A stretch of 64,000 nucleotides of DNA from Ignavibacteriales bacterium (GTDB taxonomy: Bacteria > Bacteroidota > Ignavibacteria > Ignavibacteriales > SURF-24): positions 62,001 to 126,000 of the forward strand of contig JAPLFH010000012.1 in the NCBI GenBank assembly GCA_026390815.1, given 5' to 3'. The notes under the pieces were generated by a model, which worked only from the letters and a program-made list of their open reading frames with translations, did no database searches and was not told the DNA's origin. The translations under genes were made by a program, and so were the position numbers. The number at the start of each line of letters is the position of its first letter. Within the stretch, counting starts at the first letter, position 1. Of the stretch, positions 55,903 to 63,981 are shown one piece after another.

Positions 55903-57113
55903 TCTACTTCCTTGATATTGTTTGAAACAATTAACTGTGCTTTCCTTTGTAGGTAAATCTGAATATGTACGTTCATCAATAATGCTAATGTTAACCAAAG
56001 ATATTTATTGTAGTTCAATCCAAGTGTAAAACCCATAAGCATATATGATATAGATGCTAAATAAATCCAAAAGAAATCTGTTGATATAATTCTTTTAAAA
56101 TGTTTGGTGAATAAATCCAATAGAAAAATTATAAATGAAAAGAAAACCAGAATTCCTGTTTCAGCAAGTGCTTTTAAATAAACATTATGAGGAGCAACAG
56201 CATCCTTAGCTAAATATACTTTTGAATATTTGGGAGAATTATCTCCATAATTATTCATACCTACGCCAAGAAAGGGTTTGTCTACAAACATATTCAAACC
56301 AGCATTCCAGCTTTTAAAACGAGATTGAGCAGTTTGTGTCTTTTCGGTTCTACCCATAACATTATTTACAGATTTCATTTTTAAAATATTATCCTGAAAT
56401 GTTAAAAAGATAAACCCGAATAATACTAAAGCAATAACTGCTGTAACTAAGCTTTTGGCAAATGCTAACCGCATATATCTTAAAAGAACAAATACACTAA
56501 TTACACCAAAAGCCAGAAAGGACGAAAGAGAAGCTGCCTGTAAAATTGCATAAACAAATGCAATCACCGATATAATCAAAAAGAAATAATTCTTGTTCTT
56601 TCTGAATAAGAATATTGATAAAGCTATAAATGAAAGAAGTTGTGTTGCAAATTCGTTAGGATCATTTGTTCCACCCGTTTTTCTAAAAGTCCATTGAGAT
56701 ATTGACTTATTGAAAACTAAAATAATAACTGAGAGTAAAATGGCAATCCAGATGAAATATATTACTTTATTAAAATCGCAATTGATATAAACAACAGTTA
56801 TTACAAACATTGCAATTAGCAAAAGAAAATTATTGAGCAGGTGGATTTTATCATCAGAACCTGGATTAATAATTAGAATGAAAAAATTTAAACTTAGGAA
56901 TATAAAAAAGGGGATTAATTCTTTTAGTAATACCGGGTTAGTAAAATTTTTGTAAAGCCTTTTTAAATTAAATAAAATGAAAAGTGCAAAAATTGCCCTT
57001 AGAGAATTGCTACCAAATGCCTGAGCAAAATAATTATCATTAAACAAACTGAAAATGAAAACAAAATTGATAATGTCATAAAAATAATTATACAGCTTGA
57101 AGCTGAGTTGCAT
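55899..57113 (-). CDS. O-antigen polymerase/ligase-like protein (Wzy candidate)
   Basis: A 404-residue integral membrane protein with about eleven to twelve helices and a large periplasmic loop near residues 240-300. That loop contains SRFKSWNAGLNMFVDKPFLGVGMNNYGDNSP and PHNVYLKALAETGI, the Wzy_C pattern with conserved Arg and His. It is expected to polymerise repeat units on the periplasmic side; distinguishing polymerase from ligase by sequence is unreliable. The start is the ATG 57113 with AGAAGG 6 bases upstream; the longer frame starts at TTG. It overlaps the flippase gene by 26 bases. Confidence 0.88.
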   Translation of the reverse strand: MQLSFKLYNYFYDIINFVFIFSLFNDNYFAQAFGSNSLRAIFALFILFNLKRLYKNFTNPVLLKELIPFFIFLSLNFFILIINPGSDDKIHLLNNFLLLIAMFVITVVYINCDFNKVIYFIWIAILLSVIILVFNKSISQWTFRKTGGTNDPNEFATQLLSFIALSIFLFRKNKNYFFLIISVIAFVYAILQAASLSSFLAFGVISVFVLLRYMRLAFAKSLVTAVIALVLFGFIFLTFQDNILKMKSVNNVMGRTEKTQTAQSRFKSWNAGLNMFVDKPFLGVGMNNYGDNSPKYSKVYLAKDAVAPHNVYLKALAETGILVFFSFIIFLLDLFTKHFKRIISTDFFWIYLASISYMLMGFTLGLNYNKYLWLTLALLMNVHIQIYLQRKAQLIVSNNIKEVE

Positions 57114-58455
57114 AAGCAATCCTTCTAAGAATAATTTTTGAATAAATAATTTCTGTAATCAGGTCAAATGCATTAATTAAAATAAAAGCAACAAGAACAT
57201 TCCTACACATAAGCAGATGTGTTATACCAATAACTACAGCTAATCGAATTACATTCAGTCCAACCTCAAGCCGGTTATAGTTCATTGTTTTTGACAGAAC
57301 TGTAAACAAACCGAGATAAAAGACTGAAATTCTTGTAAAGAAAAGTACAAAGGCAAAAAGGACTGCATCAAAAGTTAGGTAGTGCGGTTTAATGATAAAC
57401 ACCAGATATGAAAAAAATAATGAAACTAAAAAGCTTCCAATGAGAAAATACTTGTTAAGCTTTTTCATATTAAGTATGTAAGAATTAATAAAATCCAATC
57501 TATCTTTGCTTAATTTGGAAATAAGATAATTTCTAAATGAAGCATAGAAAACAAGTATTACACCAATAAAAGTCATCGAATAACCTACATCTGCCAATGC
57601 CACATGGTTTCTACCGGATAAATAAATAATAAAATATCTTCCAGTATAGAGATAAAGAAATCCAGCAAAGTAAGTAAGTAAAGAGTAGCTTAAATATTCT
57701 TTAGTTTTTGTAAAAAAGATAGAGAGAGCTTTAGTTTTTAATTCAATTAAAGCTGGAATTGCCTGCACTATTATTTTTGTATTAACAAATAAGAGATGTA
57801 AAATTGCGGGTATAAATGGATAAAGCAACGTTTCTAAAAAAAGCTGAGTTATTGTAACAGTCTTAACATGATAAAGATGATAAATGAAAACAATCCGCAA
57901 AAATAAGACTATTAGTGAATGAACAACCTGCATTTTATTTTGCCCGGCTGCTAACATCCAGTTTTTAATAAATAGCCAGGACAATTGGGAAATTACAAGT
58001 AAATAAAGTACTCTTGAATCGAGTGGCACATCTTCTAAATTAAATAAATTGTTTATCGGTCCGCTAAAAAAGTATCCAACAATTATTAGCAATCCAAATA
58101 AAGAGAATTGCAAAATGCTATTTATATATTTAGTCGATCTATCAATTCGGTAATATCTTAAGAAACTAATGGATAATCCGAACTCAAAGATAAAAGCAAG
58201 AAGCAGCAATGCTTGATTTCCTGCAGTAAAATATGCCATATAGTTTGTGTTCAAAACATATGGAATAAGTAGACCAACCATATAAGTAGATGCACTATAA
58301 ATCAGATTTGAAGCAAGATACCAGGATGTTTCTGATAATAATTTTTCTTTTAAATTATGCAGCCTAATGAACTGAAGTACCGATCTGATTTGATCGTTCT
58401 TTAAAAATAATTTCAGCATAAAACTTTTTTCTGCAACTGAAATACTATCGTTCAT
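57088..58455 (-). CDS. Polysaccharide flippase (Wzx-like)
   Basis: A 455-residue membrane protein with about twelve to fourteen helices and no catalytic motif, of the MATE/PST superfamily that moves lipid-linked repeat units across the inner membrane. The first helix region has LLSETSWYLASNLIYSASTYMVGLLIPYVL, a common form for Wzx. A positively charged loop KLSKDRLDFINSYILNMKKLNK lies about two-thirds along. Its ATG overlaps the stop of the dehydrogenase gene as TAATG. The position next to the Wzy-like gene supports a Wzx/Wzy-dependent pathway. Confidence 0.88.
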   Translation of the reverse strand: MNDSISVAEKSFMLKLFLKNDQIRSVLQFIRLHNLKEKLLSETSWYLASNLIYSASTYMVGLLIPYVLNTNYMAYFTAGNQALLLLAFIFEFGLSISFLRYYRIDRSTKYINSILQFSLFGLLIIVGYFFSGPINNLFNLEDVPLDSRVLYLLVISQLSWLFIKNWMLAAGQNKMQVVHSLIVLFLRIVFIYHLYHVKTVTITQLFLETLLYPFIPAILHLLFVNTKIIVQAIPALIELKTKALSIFFTKTKEYLSYSLLTYFAGFLYLYTGRYFIIYLSGRNHVALADVGYSMTFIGVILVFYASFRNYLISKLSKDRLDFINSYILNMKKLNKYFLIGSFLVSLFFSYLVFIIKPHYLTFDAVLFAFVLFFTRISVFYLGLFTVLSKTMNYNRLEVGLNVIRLAVVIGITHLLMCRNVLVAFILINAFDLITEIIYSKIILRRIAYATQLQAV

Positions 58456-59858
58456 TATGCTTTCACAATTTTTGAAGAAAATATGCCACGGTTTCCAAAT
58501 GCATTTCGTGTATCCAAAAGCAGTTTGGAATTGTCGTGTACAAACTTATAATCCACAGTTGAATGATCGGTACTTACTAAAACCAAATCATAACTCTTAA
58601 GAACATCTTTCGTTAAGTCCACAGAACGCATTTCAAATTTATAATGACGGCTCTTTGGTAAACTTGGAACATAGGGATCATAATAATCTACTACGGCACC
58701 CTTCTTTTCTAAAATATCTATCAACTTAAGCGATGGAGACTCGCGCATATCATCAATATCTTTTTTATAAGATGCTCCTAGAATTAAAATCTTTGCACCA
58801 TTTAATGATTTCTGAAATTTATTCAGCGCTTCTGCCGCTTTTTCAACAACATAATATGGCATTGAAGTATTTATCTCACCAGCCAATTCAATAAATTTTG
58901 TATTCACATCATATTCGTGCGCTTTCCAGGTTAGATAGAAAGGATCAATTGGAATGCAGTGCCCACCTAATCCTGGTCCTGGATAAAATGCCTGGAATCC
59001 AAAAGGTTTTGTTGAGGCAGCACTTATAACTTCCCAAACATCAATATTCATTTTGTCAAAAACCATCTTCAATTCATTTACTAACGCAATATTTACAGAA
59101 CGATAGATATTTTCCAGCAGCTTTGTTGCTTCGGCAATGCGTGTTGAACTAACTGGAACAGTTTTTACGATAACATTATTATAAAGTGCAAGCGCGACTT
59201 CTAAACATTGGGGGGTAACACCACCAACAACTTTGGGAATTGTTGAAGTGCTAAAATCAGGATTGTTTGGATCTTCCCTTTCAGGCGAGAATGCAAGAAA
59301 GAAATCCTTGCCAACTTTAAAAGAAGAAGCGACTGATGTATCATCTGATTCAACAAAATCCTGCACATTGGAATCGTGAAGTTCTTCAACCATCAGGTTT
59401 TTAGCTTTTAACTTTTGGCTTTCTTCAAACATAGGGAGTAGAATTTCGTCTGTAGTTCCCGGATAAGTTGTAGATTCTAAAACAACCAATTGACCTTCTC
59501 TTAAATATTGAGAAACTGTTTTTGCAGTGTTAATGATAAAACTTAAATCTGGTTCTCTATGTTCGTCTAACGGAGTAGGAACGCAAATAATAATTGCATC
59601 TACTTCTGGCAATTTAGAAAAATCTGTTGTTGCATTAAAGTTTCCGCCATTAAAAGCTTTTGCAATTCTATCGTTAGAAATATGTTTAAAATAACTTTTC
59701 CCTTCTTCAATGGATGATATCTTTTTATCATCCAAATCAAATCCCAGTACATCAAATCCTTTATTGGCGAATTCCAATCCTAATGGTAAACCAACATACC
59801 CAAGTCCAATGATGCCTACTTTTGCAGTCTTATTTTTTATTATTTCCAGCAATTCCAT
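58455..59858 (-). CDS. UDP-N-acetyl-sugar 6-dehydrogenase (WbpA/WecC type) with insertion
   Basis: A 467-residue UDP-sugar dehydrogenase oxidising the C6 hydroxyl of a UDP-HexNAc to the uronate. The NAD site is KVGIIGLGYVGLPLG (about 13-27), followed by CVPTPLDEHREPDLS, the thioester Cys in GPGLGGHCIPIDPFYLTWKA (about 300), and GASYKKDIDDMRESPSLKLI. Between TYPGTTDEILLP and the AFSPEREDPNNP motif there are about 32 extra residues (about 147-178) not expected in this family; the frame stays open. AGGGAAAAA precedes the ATG. A uronate product fits the heparinase-like lyase in the same cluster. Confidence 0.93.
   Translation of the reverse strand: MELLEIIKNKTAKVGIIGLGYVGLPLGLEFANKGFDVLGFDLDDKKISSIEEGKSYFKHISNDRIAKAFNGGNFNATTDFSKLPEVDAIIICVPTPLDEHREPDLSFIINTAKTVSQYLREGQLVVLESTTYPGTTDEILLPMFEESQKLKAKNLMVEELHDSNVQDFVESDDTSVASSFKVGKDFFLAFSPEREDPNNPDFSTSTIPKVVGGVTPQCLEVALALYNNVIVKTVPVSSTRIAEATKLLENIYRSVNIALVNELKMVFDKMNIDVWEVISAASTKPFGFQAFYPGPGLGGHCIPIDPFYLTWKAHEYDVNTKFIELAGEINTSMPYYVVEKAAEALNKFQKSLNGAKILILGASYKKDIDDMRESPSLKLIDILEKKGAVVDYYDPYVPSLPKSRHYKFEMRSVDLTKDVLKSYDLVLVSTDHSTVDYKFVHDNSKLLLDTRNAFGNRGIFSSKIVKA
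59325..59420. repeat. In-frame insertion in the UDP-sugar dehydrogenase gene
   Basis: About 96 bases encode residues about 147-178, SQKLKAKNLMVEELHD onwards, between two conserved motifs of the enzyme. The coding-strand text GCCAAAAGTTAAAAGCTAAAAAC resembles short AT-rich dispersed repeats. Its length is a multiple of three, so the gene stays intact. Confidence 0.5.
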
Positions 59859-59899
59859 TTTTTCCCTATAAATTATTTTTAAGAAATTAAGTTGAACAA

Positions 59900-60364
59900 T
59901 TACTTCTTGACTCTATCGATAATGAAAATAACACTTACAACCAAAGCTACTGGAGTATAAAGGAAATTAAGAATGTCTTTCCAGGTAACTGTGGCACTAT
60001 AATCAACAACGATTGTATCTTCATTATTTAATATCAAATCTGAATTTAATGTTTTCGAAAGATTTTCCACATCAACTTCCCTTTCAGATTTGGCGCCGTT
60101 ATCAAGGAGTCTAAAAACTTTAACGTTGTCTAATGTTGCATATTGCTGCGGTCCGCCAGCAATAGAAATAAGTTGAACAAGATTGGTAGAAGCAGGAACT
60201 TCATACCTACCAGGATTTTTTACATATCCCCAAATATTAACCTTCTTGGTTAGTTCACCTGTATTATCAACTTTATAAAAACCACTAATCTCCTGTGCAG
60301 ATATTTTGGTGCCGACAAGAAGAACCAAAACTATTACTAAAACAACGGACTTAAACTGTGCCAT
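59900..60364 (-). CDS. Short SLBB-domain protein of the polysaccharide export locus
   Basis: A 154-residue protein with a signal peptide (FKSVVLVIVLVLLVGTKISAQ), one SLBB domain (VNIWGYVKNPGRYEVPASTNLVQLISIAGGP, about 40-110), and a C-terminal membrane helix (ALVVSVIFIIDRVKK). Wza-type exporters also need a Poly_export domain before SLBB, which is absent here. It may be an adaptor for the Wzc-like kinase, with the true outer-membrane channel elsewhere. I set the start at the ATG 60364 with AAGGG directly upstream; longer in-frame starts are a TTG at 60388 and an ATG at 60376. Confidence 0.82.
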   Translation of the reverse strand: MAQFKSVVLVIVLVLLVGTKISAQEISGFYKVDNTGELTKKVNIWGYVKNPGRYEVPASTNLVQLISIAGGPQQYATLDNVKVFRLLDNGAKSEREVDVENLSKTLNSDLILNNEDTIVVDYSATVTWKDILNFLYTPVALVVSVIFIIDRVKK

Positions 60365-60432
60365 TTTTCCCTTCATTTTTACAATCAATAAAATTTATTA
60401 GTTAATGATTTGATATTTTTTATAAATCAAGT

Positions 60433-62775
60433 TTATACAACAAGTTCTTTTTTTCTTCTTCTTTTGAATATTCCCTTTTTCTCAACCTTCTCTTCATAAG
60501 CATAATAACCATACATCTTTCCATAGGAGAACGGAGCTTTAGAAGCATCAAAATCGTTTAGAACTACCCCACCTACACTTACATTTACCTGTCCAAGTAA
60601 TTGGTTGGCGTGTTTTAATTCTTCAACATAAGTTTTACCAGATCTTACAACCATTACAACTTCATCAACATTTTTTGCAAGATGGATTGCATCGGTTACT
60701 GCGTTTAGTGGTGGAGCATCATAAATTACAAAATCATAAAACTCATTTTCCTGCTCCATAAAAGTTTTCATTCTTCCGGAAGAAAGAATTAGTGAAGGAT
60801 TTAACAATCTGCCCCCACAGGTAATTATATCTAATCCTTTTACTACGGTTTGCTGTGTAATTTCGGAAATAGACTTTTGTTCAAGAAGATATTCAGTTAA
60901 TCCTGGTATCATTGATTTGTTAAAATATTTATGAATCACCGGTCTTCTTAGATCAGTATCCACCAGCAAAACAGTTTTTCCAAGATTTGCCAACGTGATG
61001 GAAACATTTAATGCAGTTGCACTTTTTCCTGCACCAGGACCGGGACTTGTAACTAACAATGAATTGAGGTTCTTATCTATGAAGTTATAAGCGATGTTTA
61101 CGCCAAGCCTTAAATATGATTCGTAAATTTCTGAGTTTGGATTTTTTGCTGTGATTAAATTAGCGCTTGTATTTTGATTTGAACCTTGAGTTAAAAGTTT
61201 TGAGCTTCTTCCAGATTCTAATTTTAATTTTGGAATTGTGGATAAAAGTCTAAATCCTAAATGTTCTACATCTCTTGGTGAATATATTTTATTGTATAAT
61301 AAGTTAATTAAAAAGGCGAATAAGATTCCTAAACTTAAACCAGAAAGCCCACCCAATATCAAATTCATTTTAACATTTGGACTTACAGGTTTAGTAGGTA
61401 TATCGGCTTTATCCAAAATTGAAACTTTGCCAAATGAGGACTGCTCTGCTAAAACTGCCTCTTCATATTTTTCGCCGATACTTAAATATAGTTTTTCATT
61501 AAACAATCTTTCTCTCTGCAGTTTTGCCAACTCTATGCTTTGTTTTGGAATCCCGCCCAGTTTTCCTTCATACTTAAGAAGATTTTGCTGGAGCATTGCT
61601 CTACTTTGATCAAGCGAAGCCAATCTTGTTTCCAATCGCTGAATTTCCCCGGATAATTGAGAAATATAGTTTTTGCTGTCTCCGGAATTATTATCGAGAA
61701 CTGAATAATTGTTTAAGGAATTCTGAATGTAATTATTTGATCGTGTATTTAGCAATGTTTTTAGGGAATCTAATCCCTTTTTCAATTTACTATATTGATC
61801 AGCATATTGAGAGGTCATACCTTCAATGCTTGCGTTAACTTTAAGTAAATCCTTTTCGGCTTCTTTTTTTGCAATAACCTGCTGCAATTCAGTAATATAC
61901 ATGTCATCAACATCTACCAATTTTTTGGTCATGTTTGGAGTCATTTTAGATAGTTCAGATTTATATCGAGATAATAAAAGCTGGCTGTTTTTGGATTCTA
62001 TGTCAGTAGCTTCAAGCTCAGATTCCAATGTAGCAACTTTATTTGTTAATATATTTGTTTGACCATCTAATTCTTTAATACCAGTTGATTGCATATATTT
62101 TTGCATAGCGGAATCACTTTTAGCAAGTTTTTCTGTTTTTATCTTATTTTGTTCTTCTAAAAAATTTCTAAGTCCAGTAGCATTTTCACGGCTGCCGAGT
62201 AAGTCCTTTTCATTATAAGTTTGAGAGTACAGGTTTGCTAAAAGCGCCGCTTCTTTAGGATCTGGACTTTTTACAGAAACCTTTATTACATTTGTACCCT
62301 CTTTGTAGTAGAACGAAACACTTTTATAAAATTCGCCAGCAATTTCACCAACAAACTCAACTGAATTAAGATCAAAGTTTTTTGATGATTCCATTGCTGC
62401 CCAAATAATGTTAAGAGTATCCTTTTTACTGTTAGGATCTACATAAATTCTTTTATCAATCTTTTTGGCAACCCGCATTAAAAGATCCCTCGATTCAAGA
62501 ACCTCTAATTCATTTTGAATTGTTCTATCAATTGTTTCATCAGATTTTAGTAATCCTAATGATTGGTTTGCATCATTATCTTTTACCAGAACTGCAGATG
62601 TGGCTTCATACATTTTATCCTGAGTTAAAGTATAGATTACAACTCCACTTACAATTACAAAGAAAGTTATAATTACCGTCCATTTTTTTCTTACAAGAAC
62701 CTCAAACAAATAAGATAATTTGATAGGTTCTTCGTCAGGAAAATTGAAGTTATTATTTTTCATTTGGTTTCTCAT
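60433..62775 (-). CDS. Wzc-like polysaccharide chain-length regulator and tyrosine autokinase
   Basis: A 780-residue bacterial tyrosine kinase. A Wzz-type N-terminal region has the first membrane helix at about 33-52, a long coiled-coil periplasmic part (about 180-420) and a second helix near 478-500. The kinase domain has Walker A SPGPGAGKSATALN (about 577), A-prime VLLVDTDLRRPVIHKYF, and Walker B FVIYDAPPLNAVTDA. The tail has a tyrosine cluster, SYGKMYGYYAYEEK, the autophosphorylation site. It controls polymer length and export. It is the first gene of the run, preceded by a leader of about 340 bases from the candidate promoter at 63121-63150. Confidence 0.95.
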   Translation of the reverse strand: MRNQMKNNNFNFPDEEPIKLSYLFEVLVRKKWTVIITFFVIVSGVVIYTLTQDKMYEATSAVLVKDNDANQSLGLLKSDETIDRTIQNELEVLESRDLLMRVAKKIDKRIYVDPNSKKDTLNIIWAAMESSKNFDLNSVEFVGEIAGEFYKSVSFYYKEGTNVIKVSVKSPDPKEAALLANLYSQTYNEKDLLGSRENATGLRNFLEEQNKIKTEKLAKSDSAMQKYMQSTGIKELDGQTNILTNKVATLESELEATDIESKNSQLLLSRYKSELSKMTPNMTKKLVDVDDMYITELQQVIAKKEAEKDLLKVNASIEGMTSQYADQYSKLKKGLDSLKTLLNTRSNNYIQNSLNNYSVLDNNSGDSKNYISQLSGEIQRLETRLASLDQSRAMLQQNLLKYEGKLGGIPKQSIELAKLQRERLFNEKLYLSIGEKYEEAVLAEQSSFGKVSILDKADIPTKPVSPNVKMNLILGGLSGLSLGILFAFLINLLYNKIYSPRDVEHLGFRLLSTIPKLKLESGRSSKLLTQGSNQNTSANLITAKNPNSEIYESYLRLGVNIAYNFIDKNLNSLLVTSPGPGAGKSATALNVSITLANLGKTVLLVDTDLRRPVIHKYFNKSMIPGLTEYLLEQKSISEITQQTVVKGLDIITCGGRLLNPSLILSSGRMKTFMEQENEFYDFVIYDAPPLNAVTDAIHLAKNVDEVVMVVRSGKTYVEELKHANQLLGQVNVSVGGVVLNDFDASKAPFSYGKMYGYYAYEEKVEKKGIFKRRRKKELVV

Positions 62776-62890
62776 TTTGTGTTTATTTACCTTTTTAAAG
62801 CTCCGCCCAGTTAGTTACAAAACTTACATTGCGAAACATATTTTGAACTCAGACCGTATATCTAATTTAAAATCATTTGGTTAATTTGCA

Positions 62891-62937
62891 AACCGACGTG
62901 ACATCGCTCACCAAAATAAAGAATGACAATTTGGAAA
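62891..62937. repeat. Probable remnant of the dispersed palindromic element
   Basis: GAATGACAATTTG (62921-62933) is the exact reverse complement of 13057-13069 inside the palindromic element near actA. Next to it, GTGACATCGCTCAC has GTGA/TCAC ends. The segment is more GC-rich than its surroundings, suggesting a decayed copy. Confidence 0.45.
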
Positions 62938-63120
62938 AAATAAAGCACCCTCTAATTCATTTTTAGAATCAATTTACATTTTAGCAACTAAATCATAAGA
63001 TTTCATTTGATTTTTAGAAATGAATAATTGCAACATATAAGATCTTTCAAAAATTTTTATTGTTCTCATAATCTCTTAATTGAATTTTAGTCTTGCCTGA
63101 ACCAAGATGTTAACTACAAT

Positions 63121-63150
63121 TAAAGATACAAATACCAGACACAATGTCAA
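63121..63150 (-). promoter_or_regulatory. Candidate promoter of the exopolysaccharide operon
   Basis: On the minus strand TTGACA (63150-63145) and, 19 bases after TTG, TATCTTTA (63128-63121), matching TAnnTTTG at all but the last base. The spacing equals that of the hutI promoter. Transcription would begin near 63114, giving a leader of about 340 bases. AAAGTTGACATT is identical to the element before the WecA-like gene. Confidence 0.55.
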
Positions 63151-63270
63151 CTTTAGTTAATAGTTTAATGATCAAAATCACCAGGAATAATATATATGGC
63201 GTTTTGAGGTTAAAATGATAACAAAACTAACTGAATTTTCAATTTGAGTGATGGGAAAGAATAGGAAGGT

Positions 63271-63981
63271 TTATTGTTTTAAAGACAAATATGAAGCGAC
63301 TTTTAGAATTGCTGTTTCTGTACGTAATCGGTTTTGCCCAAGATGATAAATATTTTCTGGATCAATTAATCGAATTTCATTAAGATCCAGCCCACCTTCT
63401 GGTCCAAAAATAAAATAGTAATTCAATTCACTGTTCAGGTCCAAACTTGAAATGCTTTTATTCGAATTTTGTTCAAATATTACTACATTATTTCCAAGTT
63501 TTATTATTTGTTCAAATGAATCAACAATATTAATTTTTGGTAAATAACTTCTTAATGATTGCTTCATTGCTGAAAGGAGTATTTTTTGCCAACGATCCAA
63601 TTTATTCCCTTTAATGATGGAATTTCTAGCTGGATAAATTATAAAATTTGTAATTCCTAATTCAACACATTTTTCCAGGGCAAATTCAAATCTATCCTGA
63701 CTTTTTAATTTGGGAATGCAGAAAAAAATATTCGATAATCTATTTTCAAATGGCAAAATGTTTTTTATTTCGCAACTAACTTTGGATTTTTCAATAATAG
63801 TAATTATGCAATTGTAAATCTTGCCTTCACCGTTTGAAACATAAATATCATCTCCAATTGAATGGCGCATAACATTTACAATGTGGTTACACTCTTCACC
63901 AAGGATTACAATTTTGTCCCTAAAAATATTCTCATTTGGAGAATAATATAATTCAATGTTAGAAAGAGAACCCGAGTTCAA
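63271..63981 (-). CDS. rsmE: 16S rRNA (uracil-1498-N3)-methyltransferase RsmE
   Basis: A 236-residue SPOUT methyltransferase that methylates U1498 of 16S rRNA. It has an N-terminal PUA-like part (ILGEECNHIVNVMRHSIGDDIYV) and the knotted C-terminal domain with KLKSQDRFEFALEKCVELGI, the YFIFGPEGGLDLNEI motif (about 191-205) and LGQNRLRTETAILKVASYL. The start is a TTG at 63981, supported by AAGGAG about 9 bases upstream and by the lack of any earlier ATG before the conserved part. Only 19 bases of upstream sequence are in the window, so its operon context is unseen. Confidence 0.94.
   Translation of the reverse strand: MNSGSLSNIELYYSPNENIFRDKIVILGEECNHIVNVMRHSIGDDIYVSNGEGKIYNCIITIIEKSKVSCEIKNILPFENRLSNIFFCIPKLKSQDRFEFALEKCVELGITNFIIYPARNSIIKGNKLDRWQKILLSAMKQSLRSYLPKINIVDSFEQIIKLGNNVVIFEQNSNKSISSLDLNSELNYYFIFGPEGGLDLNEIRLIDPENIYHLGQNRLRTETAILKVASYLSLKQ

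Larger units (their letters stand above)
62776..63270. other. 495-base gap upstream of the exopolysaccharide operon
   Basis: No convincing gene. It holds the candidate wzc promoter (63121-63150), a remnant sharing a 13-mer with the palindrome near actA (62891-62937), and a weak pair of ATTCATTT/AAATGAAT arms (about 62956 and 63017). The part closest to RsmE is AT-rich. I find no JUMPstart/ops sequence. Confidence 0.6.

Noticed and set aside
58455-59858. Frameshift or pseudogene suspected in the UDP-sugar dehydrogenase because of the extra segment
   Set aside because: The frame is open throughout and all catalytic motifs follow intact, so the gene is called functional with an insertion.
62776-63270. 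ops/JUMPstart antitermination element before the exopolysaccharide operon
   Set aside because: I found no GGCGGTAG or close variant on the minus strand in this gap.
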